A DNA stretch of 64,000 nt from Pseudomonas laurylsulfativorans (GTDB taxonomy: Bacteria > Pseudomonadota > Gammaproteobacteria > Pseudomonadales > Pseudomonadaceae): positions 124,001-188,000 of the forward strand of contig NZ_MUJK01000004.1 in the NCBI RefSeq assembly GCF_002906155.1, read 5' to 3'. Position 1 is the stretch's first letter; each line of letters starts with the position of its first letter. The notes below the pieces were generated by a model. That model did no database searches. It saw only the letters and a program-made list of their open reading frames with translations, and was not told the origin of the DNA. Below are positions 8,357 to 16,528 of this stretch, piece after piece. A program made the translations under genes and the position numbers.

Positions 8357-9103
8357 TTACTGGGCGGGCGGGGCGAAACGGCGGCCGGCGGAGAAACCGC
8401 CGTCCACGGCGATCATCTGGCCGCTGACAAAGGACGCTTCGTCGGACGCCAGGAACAGCGCGACGTTGGCCACTTCTTCCGGTTGCCCGGAACGGCTGAG
8501 CATGTGCTGCGAGGCGAAAAACGCGTGGAACGCGTCATTGTCACGGACCATGCTGGTCATCGGCGTTTCGATCAGGCCCGGGCACAGGCCGTTGACGCGA
8601 ATGTTGGCGTAGCCGTAGTCGATGGCCATCGAGCGGGTCAGCTGGTTGATGCCACCCTTGGACACGTTGTAGGCCACGTTGCCATCGCAGCCTTGCAGGC
8701 CGAAGATCGAACCGACGTTGATGATCGAACCACCGCGCTGCTCAACCATCGACGCCAGCGCGTATTTGCTGGTGAGCATGCTGCCGGTCAGGTTGATGTC
8801 CATCACCCGTTGCCAGTTGGCGGTGGTGGTCTGGGTCACGCTGCCCTGATCGGCGACGCCGGCGGCGTTAACCAGTACATCGATGCGCCCGAAGCGGCTG
8901 ATGACTTCTTGCATGACCTGCTGGACCTGCGCTTCGTCGCGCACGTCGAGGGTCATGAACAGGCCGGGGAAGTCCGCCGGTGCGCTGCCGATGTCCAGCC
9001 CGACGACTTGCGCGCCTTCGGCCGCGAAACGGCGCACGCAGGCCAGACCGATCCCCGAAGCGCCGCCGGTGACCACCGCGACCTTATTCTGCAAACGAGC
9101 CAT
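8357..9103 (-). CDS. SDR family oxidoreductase, probable hydroxysteroid or HIP-pathway dehydrogenase
   Basis: This 248-residue classical SDR has VTGGASGIGLA for NAD(P) binding, LDVRD and NAAGVAD, the catalytic Ser in NVGSIFG, and YNVSKGG carrying Tyr-x3-Lys. The acidic residue after the second beta strand (LDIG) suggests NAD(H) preference. It is the first gene of a two-gene operon with the FadD3-like ligase (72 nt gap) and has dyad site S3 upstream. Bacterial bile-acid/steroid 7α- or 17β-hydroxysteroid dehydrogenases fall in this family, as does IpdF. Context supports a steroid-nucleus or CoA-intermediate alcohol as substrate, but specificity is not visible. Confidence 0.82.
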   Translation of the reverse strand: MARLQNKVAVVTGGASGIGLACVRRFAAEGAQVVGLDIGSAPADFPGLFMTLDVRDEAQVQQVMQEVISRFGRIDVLVNAAGVADQGSVTQTTTANWQRVMDINLTGSMLTSKYALASMVEQRGGSIINVGSIFGLQGCDGNVAYNVSKGGINQLTRSMAIDYGYANIRVNGLCPGLIETPMTSMVRDNDAFHAFFASQHMLSRSGQPEEVANVALFLASDEASFVSGQMIAVDGGFSAGRRFAPPAQ

Positions 9104-9169
9104 AACTGCACCTCTTTATTGTTGTGGGCTAATGCTGTGGCCGAGTCTAACCGCAGACCGGGCCCGAGT

Positions 9170-9188
9170 GATCGTCCAATGGGACTAA
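9170..9188 (-). promoter_or_regulatory. Dyad site S3 with -10 element, promoter of the SDR-fadD3 operon
   Basis: The minus strand reads TTAGTCCCATTGGACGATC. A -10-like TAGACT (9149-9144) starts 20 nt after it, and the start codon is about 66 nt from the site. Confidence 0.75.
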
Positions 9189-9214
9189 GGCCAATATTGG
9201 TCGGTCAGCGGAAA

Positions 9215-9248
9215 CCTGTGGCGAGGGGGCAAGCCCCCTCGCCACAGG
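9215..9248. repeat. REP-like palindrome
   Basis: A perfect 34-nt palindrome (CCTGTGGCGAGGGGGC and complement) lies between the operon end at 9269 and the next promoter. It is a variant REP and probably also a terminator-like hairpin for the operon ending at 9269. Confidence 0.8.
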
Positions 9249-9268
9249 TACAGTGTTTATCCTGAGCA

Positions 9269-10351
9269 TCAATCCGGGAATTTCAGGCGTACTTTCGCCC
9301 CGGTCGGGCGGCTCTGGCAGGCCAGGGTCCAGCCGTCGGTCAGTTCCTTGGGCGTCAACACATCATTGCGCGCCAACTGGACTTCACCTTCCTTGACCAC
9401 GCACATGCAGGCCCCGCAGAAACCTTCTTCACAGGATGACGGCACGTCCAGGCCGGCAGCCTTGCAACTTTGCAGCAGGGTGTCACCCGGCTGGCAGGCA
9501 ATTTCGTGTTGCTGGCCATCGAGTTCGACAATCAGCGCTTCGCACTGCGAACCCATCGCGGCCTCGCGGGCGAGAGCTTCTTCGGCCAACAGTTCGTCGG
9601 GGTCCGGCGGCGAGACGAAGCGTTCGACATGAATCCGCTCGGCCGCTTCACCCAGCGCCAACAGCGTGCGCTCCACGGTGTCCATGAACGGGCCCGGCCC
9701 GCAGATGAAGTAGTCGCCGCCGGCCGATCCGCGCAGCAGATGACGGACCTGATGGTCCGTCAGGAACCCCTGCACCGAATCGAGGACGTGCACCACGTGC
9801 AGTTGATCAGGATGCGCCTTGATCAACCGGCACAGCTCGTCCTTGAAAATCACCGACGCTTCATCGCGGTTGGCGTAGATCAATTTGACCGGCCGCCGGC
9901 TGCTGTGCAGCACCGACTTGAGAATGGAGAACACCGGGGTGATGCCCGAGCCACCGCCGAACAAGACCAAGGGCTTTTCGGTGTCCGCCTGCGGGTCCAG
10001 GCAGAAAAGCCCGGCCGGTGGCAGGACCTCCAGCCAGTCGCCGACCTGGACTTCGTTCATCCAGTTCGACACCCGGCCACCGTCGACCCGTTTTACCGTG
10101 ACCTTGGGCAGTGCGTCCGCGAGGGGCGAGCTGGCCATGGAATAGCAACGGGTCAACAGTTTGCCGGCGAAGGGCACGCGAAAACTCAGGAACTGGCCCG
10201 GTTTGTAGCGAAAGCGCTCACGCAGGTTTGGCGGTACGTCCAGCACCAGCGAGCGCGCGTCAGCGGTCTCGTCGATCACCGCGCACACTTGCAATGAGAC
10301 GCTTCCCGTCGTCGATTCAGCCGGGGTCAGGTTCTGTTGTTGCGTGCCCAT
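9269..10351 (-). CDS. kshB: Ferredoxin reductase with C-terminal 2Fe-2S domain (KshB-like)
   Basis: The product has 360 residues from the ATG at 10351 (GAGG 5 nt upstream; an in-frame GTG at 10357 is the alternative). The N-terminal FAD domain has RCYSMASSP, a middle NAD domain has GGGSGITPVFSILK, and the C-terminal plant-type ferredoxin has CEEGFCGAC...C in the C-x4-C-x2-C-x29-C pattern. This architecture is that of KshB, which feeds electrons to the Rieske oxygenase KshA for steroid 9α-hydroxylation, and of related phenylacetyl-CoA and phenol reductases. It is the last gene of the operon that starts with the HsaB-like reductase. No KshA is in this window, so the partner oxygenase must be encoded elsewhere if the assignment is right. 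Confidence 0.8.
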   Translation of the reverse strand: MGTQQQNLTPAESTTGSVSLQVCAVIDETADARSLVLDVPPNLRERFRYKPGQFLSFRVPFAGKLLTRCYSMASSPLADALPKVTVKRVDGGRVSNWMNEVQVGDWLEVLPPAGLFCLDPQADTEKPLVLFGGGSGITPVFSILKSVLHSSRRPVKLIYANRDEASVIFKDELCRLIKAHPDQLHVVHVLDSVQGFLTDHQVRHLLRGSAGGDYFICGPGPFMDTVERTLLALGEAAERIHVERFVSPPDPDELLAEEALAREAAMGSQCEALIVELDGQQHEIACQPGDTLLQSCKAAGLDVPSSCEEGFCGACMCVVKEGEVQLARNDVLTPKELTDGWTLACQSRPTGAKVRLKFPD

Positions 10352-10364
10352 ATTCACCTCGGCC

Positions 10365-11120
10365 TCAGAGCCCGCTGATCAGTTGGGCGTTGTCGACGCG
10401 GATCTCGGCACCGTTGACGAATCGCGACTCGTCGGTGGCGAGGAACAGCACCACATTGGCAATGTCCCGTGGCGCGGCCATACGGTTCATCGGGTCCTGA
10501 TCGAGGGCTTCCTGCGGGATTGGCTGACCCCCGGCCAGGGCCTGGGTCATCGGTGTGTTCACGCCATCGGGGTGCACGCTGTTGCAGCGGATGCGGTAGC
10601 CCTGTTGCTTGCAGTGCAAGGCGATGGAACGGGTCATCGCCGCCACCGCGCCTTTGGAAGCCGAGTAAGCGCAGAACATCGGCATGGCGCCCAACGCCGC
10701 GACCGACGACATGTTGATGATCGAGCCGCCACCGGTTTCCTTCATGGCCTGGATCGCGTACTTGCAGCCGAGGAAGTAGCCTTCGCCGTTGATCTTCTGC
10801 ACCTTCTGCCACAGCTCCAGCGTGGTGTCTTCGATACTGCCCAGGGCCAGGATCGCGGCGTTGTTGACCAGTACATCGAGGCGGCCGAAGTGTTCGACAG
10901 TGGTTTTGATCACGTGTTGCCAGTCGCTTTCGCTGGCGATGTCGTGGCGGATGAACAGCGCATTGGCGCCGATTTCCGCAGCGGCCTGGCGACCGGCCTC
11001 CTCATTGAGGTCGGTCAGTACCACTTTGGCGCCTTCGCGGGCCAGCAGCAGGGCGTCTTCGCGACCGATGCCGCTGGCGGCGCCGGTGATGATGCAGACT
11101 TTGCCTTCTACACGTTGCAT
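10365..11120 (-). CDS. SDR family oxidoreductase (hydroxysteroid-dehydrogenase-like)
   Basis: The product has 251 residues from the ATG at 11120, which follows AGGAGAACA. Upstream in-frame codons would run into the preceding gene. It has ITGAASGIGRE, LTDLNEEAG (acidic, so NAD(H) is likely), NNAAIL, NMSSVAALG and YSASKGA with the catalytic Tyr and Lys. The start overlaps the end of the Δ4-KstD-like gene by 13 nt, so translation is coupled. It resembles the 3α/3β- and 20β-hydroxysteroid dehydrogenase group (VEGKVCIITGAASGIG...). In this operon it probably interconverts a ring hydroxyl and ketone; the position is unknown. Confidence 0.82.
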   Translation of the reverse strand: MQRVEGKVCIITGAASGIGREDALLLAREGAKVVLTDLNEEAGRQAAAEIGANALFIRHDIASESDWQHVIKTTVEHFGRLDVLVNNAAILALGSIEDTTLELWQKVQKINGEGYFLGCKYAIQAMKETGGGSIINMSSVAALGAMPMFCAYSASKGAVAAMTRSIALHCKQQGYRIRCNSVHPDGVNTPMTQALAGGQPIPQEALDQDPMNRMAAPRDIANVVLFLATDESRFVNGAEIRVDNAQLISGL

Positions 11121-12787
11121 TGTTGTTCTCCTGATCGTGCGGTTTGAAGTGCGAATTGGTCGGCCACGTGGGCAGCAGCCCGGCGACCGGAATAAATGCA
11201 ATCGGCCAGGGACAGGCCGGAGACATACAGATTGGAAGCGACCCCGACCGCAGTGCGGCCAGCGCTGTAGAGACCGTTTATTGGCTGGCCGGCGTGGTCC
11301 AGCACCCGACCGCTGGCCTCGCAGACCTTCAGCCCGCCCAAGGTGATGACCGGGCAGGGAAAGAGTTTGCTGTCGAAGGACAGGTCGAGGGCGTACCACG
11401 GCCCCTGATCGAGATCGGCGAGCATCGCCGCGGACTTGCCGTACTCGTCGGCAACCTCGCCTCGTGCCGCGCGGCTATAGCGCTCGACACTCTGGCGCAG
11501 CAGTTCCGGCGGCAGATTGCAGCGCTTGGCCAACCCGGCCAGGCTGGTGCTGCGTTTGGCGTTGAACACCAGGTTGAGCAGCACCGGCAGGCGCTGGAAA
11601 TTCCACACCTTGCCCGGGCCGACCTGACGCAACGCTTCACCTACCAGCGCACGATTGAGTACCAGGATGGCGCGGCCGTCCTGCTCTTCGACCATGGCGT
11701 GGCCGAGGGTCGCGCCGTAGATTTCTTCGTTGGCGTAACGCTGTCCGCGGGCATTGACGATCAACCCGCGGGCCCAGGCCAGTGGCGGGTTGATGAAGCG
11801 CCAGGCGCTGACCTTGTCCATCCGCGCCACGCTGCCGCCGGCACTCTGGCCCAGGGCGATGCCGCTGCCATTGCATCCGGTGGCGCCCAGCGGCAGACCG
11901 GCCAGGTACTGCGGCGCGTGCTGGCGCACCAGCTCGCGATTGAAGATAAATCCACCGCTGCTCAACAGCACCGCCTGTTCGGCGCGAATCAACTGCCGAA
12001 TGGCGCTGCTTTGTTCGATGCGCCGCTGACGGACGCGCAAGCGGTCGGCCAACGCCGGAGCGTACATATGAATGGCAGCGGCCCAGCGCGACAGGCGCGC
12101 ATGTTGTTTGGCGGCGCGGCTACCGGAGGGTAGTTGCCAGGCTTCGACGCCGATGACCTTGTCGTCGAGGTCGAGCACCAGCCGCCGCACTTCGCACTGG
12201 CTGCGCAGGCGTGCACCGTGACGCAGGGCGCTGGCCTTGAGCGGTGCGAACAGGCTCGCGCCGGACATGCCCGGGCCTTTGGTGCGATGGCCGCGAGGTG
12301 CCGGTTTGGCGCTGGCGGCATAGGCCGGTACGGCTTCGTTGCCGGAGTAATAGAGGTAGTACTGGTCACTCGGGTACGAGGTTTTATGCGGCGGCACGCT
12401 GGCTTCGAACGCGGCGCCTTGTCGCTCCAGCCAGGCCAGTTGCTCTCGGCTGTCTTCGCAGAACGCCCGCAATGTCTCGTGGCTGACGGCTTCGCCGACT
12501 TCCTGGCGCAGGTAATTGAACATGGCGTCGCTGCTGTCTTCATAACCAGCCTGACGCTGATACGGCGTACCACCGCCGGCATAGACCACGCCACCGCTGA
12601 GTGCCGTAGCGCCGCCACCTTCGAAGCGATCCAGCGCGAGCACAGACAGGCCACGAGTGCTGGCCTCGATGGCGGCACAGGCGCCGGCTCCGCCAAACCC
12701 GACGATCAGCAAGTCGCAGCGGTCATCCCATGGCAACTGGTCGGCGCTGTTCACTCGCAACGCCGTCAACCCGTTCAGGTTGTTCAT
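11108..12787 (-). CDS. FAD-binding dehydrogenase, probable 3-ketosteroid Δ4(5α)-dehydrogenase
   Basis: This 559-residue flavoprotein has CDLLIVGFGGAGACAA and LDRFEGGGATALSGG at the N-terminus, and it ends with GLYSAGRTAVGV and SNLYVSGLSLADCIYSGRRAA. This C-terminal signature separates Δ4(5α)-ketosteroid dehydrogenases from the Δ1 enzymes, whose ending is TYPGAGxTIGPAMTFGY as in the gene at 3881. Δ4 enzymes desaturate C4-C5 of 5α/5β-reduced 3-ketosteroids, so that bile acids and 5-dihydro-steroids can enter the common route. It lies between the HsaB-like reductase (7 nt gap) and an SDR in one operon. The family is confident; the regiospecificity is inferred. Confidence 0.78.
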   Translation of the reverse strand: MNNLNGLTALRVNSADQLPWDDRCDLLIVGFGGAGACAAIEASTRGLSVLALDRFEGGGATALSGGVVYAGGGTPYQRQAGYEDSSDAMFNYLRQEVGEAVSHETLRAFCEDSREQLAWLERQGAAFEASVPPHKTSYPSDQYYLYYSGNEAVPAYAASAKPAPRGHRTKGPGMSGASLFAPLKASALRHGARLRSQCEVRRLVLDLDDKVIGVEAWQLPSGSRAAKQHARLSRWAAAIHMYAPALADRLRVRQRRIEQSSAIRQLIRAEQAVLLSSGGFIFNRELVRQHAPQYLAGLPLGATGCNGSGIALGQSAGGSVARMDKVSAWRFINPPLAWARGLIVNARGQRYANEEIYGATLGHAMVEEQDGRAILVLNRALVGEALRQVGPGKVWNFQRLPVLLNLVFNAKRSTSLAGLAKRCNLPPELLRQSVERYSRAARGEVADEYGKSAAMLADLDQGPWYALDLSFDSKLFPCPVITLGGLKVCEASGRVLDHAGQPINGLYSAGRTAVGVASNLYVSGLSLADCIYSGRRAAAHVADQFALQTARSGEQQCNV

Positions 12788-12794
12788 GTTCAGC

Positions 12795-13310
12795 TCAGCC
12801 TGCAGCCGCTAAGGAGGGTGCTGGTTTGGCGGTGGTGGTGTAGCTGCCGTCGAGGTAGACCAGCGGGGTGATGGCTTCAGTGGTGTGGATTTGCAGGATG
12901 CGACCGATGAACACGGTGTGGGTGCCGTAGCTGAAGTGGCCGTCCTGACGGCAGAGGATCGCCGACTGTGCGTCACCCAGGTAAGGGATTCCGCCGGGGC
13001 TGGTGAGCCAGTTGCCACGGTCGAATCGCGCTTCGCCCTTGATCGCGCCGCTGCACAGGTTGGCCAGGTCCTGTTGTTCGACGCCGAGGATGTTCACGCA
13101 GAAGTCCGCGCCGGTCGCCAGTGCGGCGTGGGGCGAGGCGGTCTTGTTGACGCAGATCAGCAGTGACGGTGGCTCGGTGCTCAGGGAGTCGACGGCTGTG
13201 GCGGCCATGGCAAAGCGTTCGGAGCCGTTGCTGGTGCTGATAATGGTGACGGACTTGGCCAGGCGGCGCATGGCCTGGAGCATGTCGGCTTTGAGGTTGG
13301 CGTCGTTCAT
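12795..13310 (-). CDS. hsaB: Flavin reductase, small subunit of 3-HSA hydroxylase (HsaB-like)
   Basis: The product has 171 residues from the ATG at 13310. It belongs to the flavin reductase-like FMN-binding domain family: SVTIISTSNGSERFAMAATAVDSLSTEPPSLLICVNKTAS followed by FCVNILGVEQQDLA and near the end HTVFIGRILQI. HsaB/TesA2 supplies reduced flavin to HsaA/TesA1, which hydroxylates 3-HSA at C4. The HsaA-like gene is divergent and starts about 340 nt away, so the two share an intergenic control region with back-to-back sites S4 and S5. An upstream in-frame start at 13376 is less likely, because it would place the start inside site S4. Confidence 0.8.
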   Translation of the reverse strand: MNDANLKADMLQAMRRLAKSVTIISTSNGSERFAMAATAVDSLSTEPPSLLICVNKTASPHAALATGADFCVNILGVEQQDLANLCSGAIKGEARFDRGNWLTSPGGIPYLGDAQSAILCRQDGHFSYGTHTVFIGRILQIHTTEAITPLVYLDGSYTTTAKPAPSLAAAG

Positions 13311-13373
13311 CGCACTGGGCCTTTTTGTTGGTTGGGGAGTGCGATGGATTCTTGCTCTGGCTCTTGTCTGGGG

Positions 13374-13392
13374 CATCGTCCGAGGGGACTAG
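13374..13392 (-). promoter_or_regulatory. Dyad site S4 with -10 element, promoter of the hsaB-like operon
   Basis: The minus strand reads CTAGTCCCCTCGGACGATG. A -10-like AAGAAT (13353-13348) begins 20 nt after it. This site and S5 lie in the 343-bp divergent stretch 13311-13653, where I see no gene. Confidence 0.75.
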
Positions 13393-13531
13393 GCCTTGGC
13401 GGCCTCTGGGCCGACCAGGCTGCCGGGTTGATTGAGTACATATTCGTTGCTGCGGTAACGGCGGCTTATGGTTTCGCCCTTACGGCCATCCCTTTCAGAT
13501 ACCCCCCCTGATACCTGTTCCCCAATCCCAC

Positions 13532-13550
13532 ATGGTCCGTTTGAGGGATG
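13532..13550 (+). promoter_or_regulatory. Dyad site S5 (weaker match) with -10 element, promoter of the hsaA-like gene
   Basis: The sequence reads ATGGTCCGTTTGAGGGATG, 13 of 19 identical to site S7. The -10-like TTGAAT (13571-13576) is at the same 20-nt spacing and is identical to that of S7. The start codon is about 104 nt away. Confidence 0.6.
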
Positions 13551-13653
13551 TCCCCTGCGTTGCGCATTGTTTGAATGCCAGTGTAGGGGCGCTACACCCG
13601 CCCCGTTGCACGCGCGCCCCGGCGGATGGGGTGAACAAAGGAGAACAATAAAA

Positions 13654-14838
13654 ATGCTCAACCAAGACCTGATTCGCCAGCGTCTGAGCCAACGTGCCCG
13701 CGAGTTGGTGCCGATCCTGCGTGAGCGCGCCCTGAACGCCGCGCAAGCTGGCCAGTTGCCTGAAGAAACCCTGAAGGATTTCCAGGACGCCGGGTTCTTT
13801 CGCATCCTCCAGCCGTCGCGCTGGGAAGGCTATGAGCTGGAGCCCAAGGATTTCTTCGACGTACAGATGACCCTGGCCGAGGGCTGCATGTCCTCGGCCT
13901 GGGTGCTGGGGGTGGTGGCGATCCACAACTGGCAACTGGCGCTGTTCGACGACCGCGCGGCCCAGGATGTCTGGGGTAGCGATTCCAGCGTGCTGATCTC
14001 TTCTTCCTACATGCCGGTGGGCAAGGTCGAGCGGGTCGACGGTGGCTTCAAGTTGAGCGGACGCTGGGGTTTTTCTTCCGGCAGCAAGCATTGCGACTGG
14101 GCGTTCCTCGGTGCGCTGGTGCCGCCGGCAGAGGCGGGCGGGGCGCCGGATTACCGGACGTTCCTGGTGCCGCGCAGCGACTATCAGATTCTCGACAACT
14201 GGAACGTCATGGGCCTGGAAGCCACTGGCTCCCACGACATTCTGGTGGAAAACGCCTTCGTTCCCGAGTACCGCACCCATCGCGCGTTCGACGGCTTCAT
14301 GCAGAACAGTCCGGGCAACGCGGTGAACACCGCACCGTTGTTCCGTTTGCCGTTCGGGCAGATTTTCGTGCGTGCCGTTTCGTCGTCCGCCATCGGTGCC
14401 CTGCAAGGCGCGGTGGATCAATTTGTCGAGCACAACCGCGCGCGGGTCGGGGTCAATGACGGTCGCAAAATGGTCCAGGACCCGGCTGCGCAATCGGCGC
14501 TGGCCAATGCAATGGTCTGCGTCGATGAGTGCAAGACCGTGTTGCATCGCAACTTCTCCCTGATGCTGGAGCGCGCGCAAAAAGGCGAGCCGTTGAGCAT
14601 GCCCGAGCGGGTGAAGATGCGTTACGACTCAGCACTGGTGGCCGACAAGTGCGCCAAGGCCGCGGGTGACCTGATGTTCAACAGCGGCGCCTCGACGATC
14701 TTCCGCAGCCATCCGATCAACCGTGCGTTCCGCGATATCCACACCGGTCGCGCCCACGTTGCCAACAGTCCGGCCAAGTACGCCTGGAACCTTGGCGGCG
14801 TGAGCATGGGGCAGGACAGCAGCGATTTTTTCCTCTGA
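13654..14838 (+). CDS. hsaA: Flavin-dependent monooxygenase, 3-HSA hydroxylase oxygenase (HsaA/TesA1-like)
   Basis: The product has 394 residues from the ATG at 13654, which follows AAAGGAGAA. The longer open frame from 13468 covers the promoter and is not coding. The acyl-CoA dehydrogenase fold of group D flavin monooxygenases is clear: DAGFFRILQPSRWEGYE, then SSAWVLGVVAIHNWQLALFD, WGFSSGSKHCDWAFLG, MGLEATGSHDILV and the C-terminal FRDIHTGRAHVANSPAKY. These segments match mycobacterial HsaA closely (HNWHLALFD, SSGCDHASW, RDAHAGRVHAAND). The enzyme hydroxylates the aromatised ring A of 3-HSA to a catechol using flavin from HsaB. It appears monocistronic, with its own dyad site S5. Confidence 0.88.
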   Translation: MLNQDLIRQRLSQRARELVPILRERALNAAQAGQLPEETLKDFQDAGFFRILQPSRWEGYELEPKDFFDVQMTLAEGCMSSAWVLGVVAIHNWQLALFDDRAAQDVWGSDSSVLISSSYMPVGKVERVDGGFKLSGRWGFSSGSKHCDWAFLGALVPPAEAGGAPDYRTFLVPRSDYQILDNWNVMGLEATGSHDILVENAFVPEYRTHRAFDGFMQNSPGNAVNTAPLFRLPFGQIFVRAVSSSAIGALQGAVDQFVEHNRARVGVNDGRKMVQDPAAQSALANAMVCVDECKTVLHRNFSLMLERAQKGEPLSMPERVKMRYDSALVADKCAKAAGDLMFNSGASTIFRSHPINRAFRDIHTGRAHVANSPAKYAWNLGGVSMGQDSSDFFL

Positions 14839-14856
14839 CGCTTCCCTACAAACCGG

Positions 14857-14875
14857 CTAGTCCGTTTGCGTGATT
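14857..14875 (+). promoter_or_regulatory. Dyad site S6 with weak -10 element, promoter of the LLM monooxygenase gene
   Basis: The sequence reads CTAGTCCGTTTGCGTGATT. The left half-site is perfect and the right half is degenerate. GAGCAT (14896-14901) sits 20 nt downstream, and the gene starts 87 nt from the site. Confidence 0.6.
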
Positions 14876-14962
14876 CGAGCGCCCCGTCGATGCACGAGCA
14901 TTGACGGTAAGGCGAAGGTCTACGGCGCCGACTGCGCATCCAAATAAGCACAAGGATCAACC

Positions 14963-16087
14963 ATGAAATTTTCCCTGATTTACGAAGCCCAGACGGTGGA
15001 CTCCAGCCGCGAAGGCGACCGCAAGATTTTTGAAGACACCGTTGAGCAGGCTGTGCTCGCCGACAAGCTCGGCTTCGACACCTTCTGGTGCGTGGAACAC
15101 ACCGCGCTGAGCAACTACTCGCACATGTCCGCGCCGGAAACCATGCTGGCTTTCGTGGCCGGTAAAACCGAGCGCATCGGCATCGGCCACGGCGTGGTCT
15201 GCCTGCCTCCGGCGATGAACCACCCGGTTAAGGTCGCTGAGCGCATCGCCACCCTCGACCTGTTGTCCAAGGGCCGTGTGCACTTTGGCGTGGGCAAGGG
15301 CGGCACCCAGCAGGAAGCCGGCACTTTCGGCTACGACCTGGCGACCTTGCAGCCGCAAATCGACGAGATGATGTACCTGATCCCGAAGATGTTCGTGCAG
15401 GACGAAATCGAGCACAACGGCGACTTCGTGCAGATCCCGAAACGTCCGATCCATCCAAAGCCGTATCAGGACCCGCACCCGCCGATGTACCTGGCGTGCA
15501 CCAACACCGAGTCGCTGAAAAATGCCGGTGGCCGTGGCATGGGCGCTCTGGTGCTGGGCTTCGGTGGCCCGGAAGAAATCGCCAAGAAGGTTGAGGTGTA
15601 TCACTCGGCCTACGACAACCGCGATGAGAAGAAGCAAGTGGGCTTCCGCCCTAACCGCCACATCGCCGCGTTGTGCCCGGCCATCGTGCTGGACGACAAC
15701 GCAGAGGCACGCCGCATCGGTATCCGTGGCCAGCGTTATTTCATGGAATCCCTGGGCTACTGGTACGGCGGTGGCGAGCGTCCAGACCCGGAGAAGTGGA
15801 AGGACGACACCTTCGTCGACGGCAACGGCCAGAGCGTGATCAAGTCGCGCTTCGCCTCCGAAGAAGTCAGCGTCGACTTCTCCGACCCGACCATGGCCAT
15901 GATGAACCCGAACCACGCCTACGGCACCGTCGAGGATTGCATCGGCTACGTGCAACGCCTGATCGATGCCGGCGCCGACGAAATCCTGTTCATCTGCCAG
16001 ATGGGCACCGTGCCGCAGTGGGCGCAGCTGGAGACCTTGAAAAACATTGGTGAGAAGGTGATTCCGCACTTCCGCAAATCCAAGTGA
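14963..16087 (+). CDS. LLM-class (luciferase-like) flavin-dependent monooxygenase
   Basis: This 374-residue protein has the bacterial luciferase-like TIM-barrel signature: an N-terminal beta strand (MKFSLIYEAQ), LADKLGFDTFWCVEHTAL, KTERIGIGHGVVCLPPAMNHPVKVAERIATLDLLSKGRVHFGVGKGG, and the later QPQIDEMMYLIP and GALVLGFGGPEEIA. The family uses reduced FMN or F420. Members include the diketocamphane type II Baeyer-Villiger enzymes and alkanesulfonate monooxygenases. Pseudomonas does not make F420, so FMN is expected. The start follows AAGGATCAACC. It has its own dyad site (S6), so it appears co-regulated with the steroid genes. I know of no standard step for such an enzyme in the 9,10-seco pathway. 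Confidence 0.8.
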   Translation: MKFSLIYEAQTVDSSREGDRKIFEDTVEQAVLADKLGFDTFWCVEHTALSNYSHMSAPETMLAFVAGKTERIGIGHGVVCLPPAMNHPVKVAERIATLDLLSKGRVHFGVGKGGTQQEAGTFGYDLATLQPQIDEMMYLIPKMFVQDEIEHNGDFVQIPKRPIHPKPYQDPHPPMYLACTNTESLKNAGGRGMGALVLGFGGPEEIAKKVEVYHSAYDNRDEKKQVGFRPNRHIAALCPAIVLDDNAEARRIGIRGQRYFMESLGYWYGGGERPDPEKWKDDTFVDGNGQSVIKSRFASEEVSVDFSDPTMAMMNPNHAYGTVEDCIGYVQRLIDAGADEILFICQMGTVPQWAQLETLKNIGEKVIPHFRKSK

Positions 16088-16097
16088 TTGGTACGCC

Positions 16098-16180
16098 CCT
16101 GTAGGAGCCGGCTTGCTGGCGAAAGCTGCGACTCGGTGTGCCTGACGTACCGCCATCGCTGGCAAGCCAGCTCCTACAGG
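16098..16180. repeat. REP doublet
   Basis: Inverted GTAGGAGCCGGCTTGCTGGCGA units lie downstream of the LLM monooxygenase gene, separated by a short loop. Confidence 0.85.
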
Positions 16181-16242
16181 GCTGCCAGTGGGACAAGCAA
16201 GGCGATTTTCAGGCCTGGCACGGACGCCAGGCCAACTTTCCA

Positions 16243-16267
16243 ACGGGTCCCCAAGGCCCGTTTTTTT
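16243..16267 (+). terminator. Rho-independent terminator after the LLM gene
   Basis: An ACGGG...CCCGT stem is followed by seven T residues. The 16-nt sequence GGCCCGTTTTTTTATG at its end (16255-16270) recurs at 17665-17680. Apart from this and the REP doublet, the 16088-16528 gap holds only an AT-rich stretch that probably contains the promoter of the next gene. Confidence 0.7.
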
Positions 16268-16528
16268 ATGCCTGCCGATTTCTCCCCGGTCGATTGACCT
16301 GTGTATAGCCGTCACCCCTTGTTTAACTTCGAGAAAATCGCGGTCAGCGATAATTCCTACGGGGGATTCCGAACCTTCTTGAAAATGTCTGCGGCAATTG
16401 TTGCAAATATATGCCAGGTATTGTTAGTGGCTGATATCGGTCCTATATTCCATCCGCTGATCGCAGTGATCAATTTCCACGACAACAAAAAACAAGCGTC
16501 ACCTCTAAACTCATCGAGGAATTATTCC

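Noticed and set aside
13468..13653. Upstream extension of the hsaA-like frame
   Set aside because: It lies over the dyad site and -10 element, and a strong AAAGGAG precedes the ATG at 13654.
14963..16087. F420-dependent enzyme call for the LLM protein
   Set aside because: Pseudomonas is not known to make F420, so an FMN-dependent member is more reasonable.
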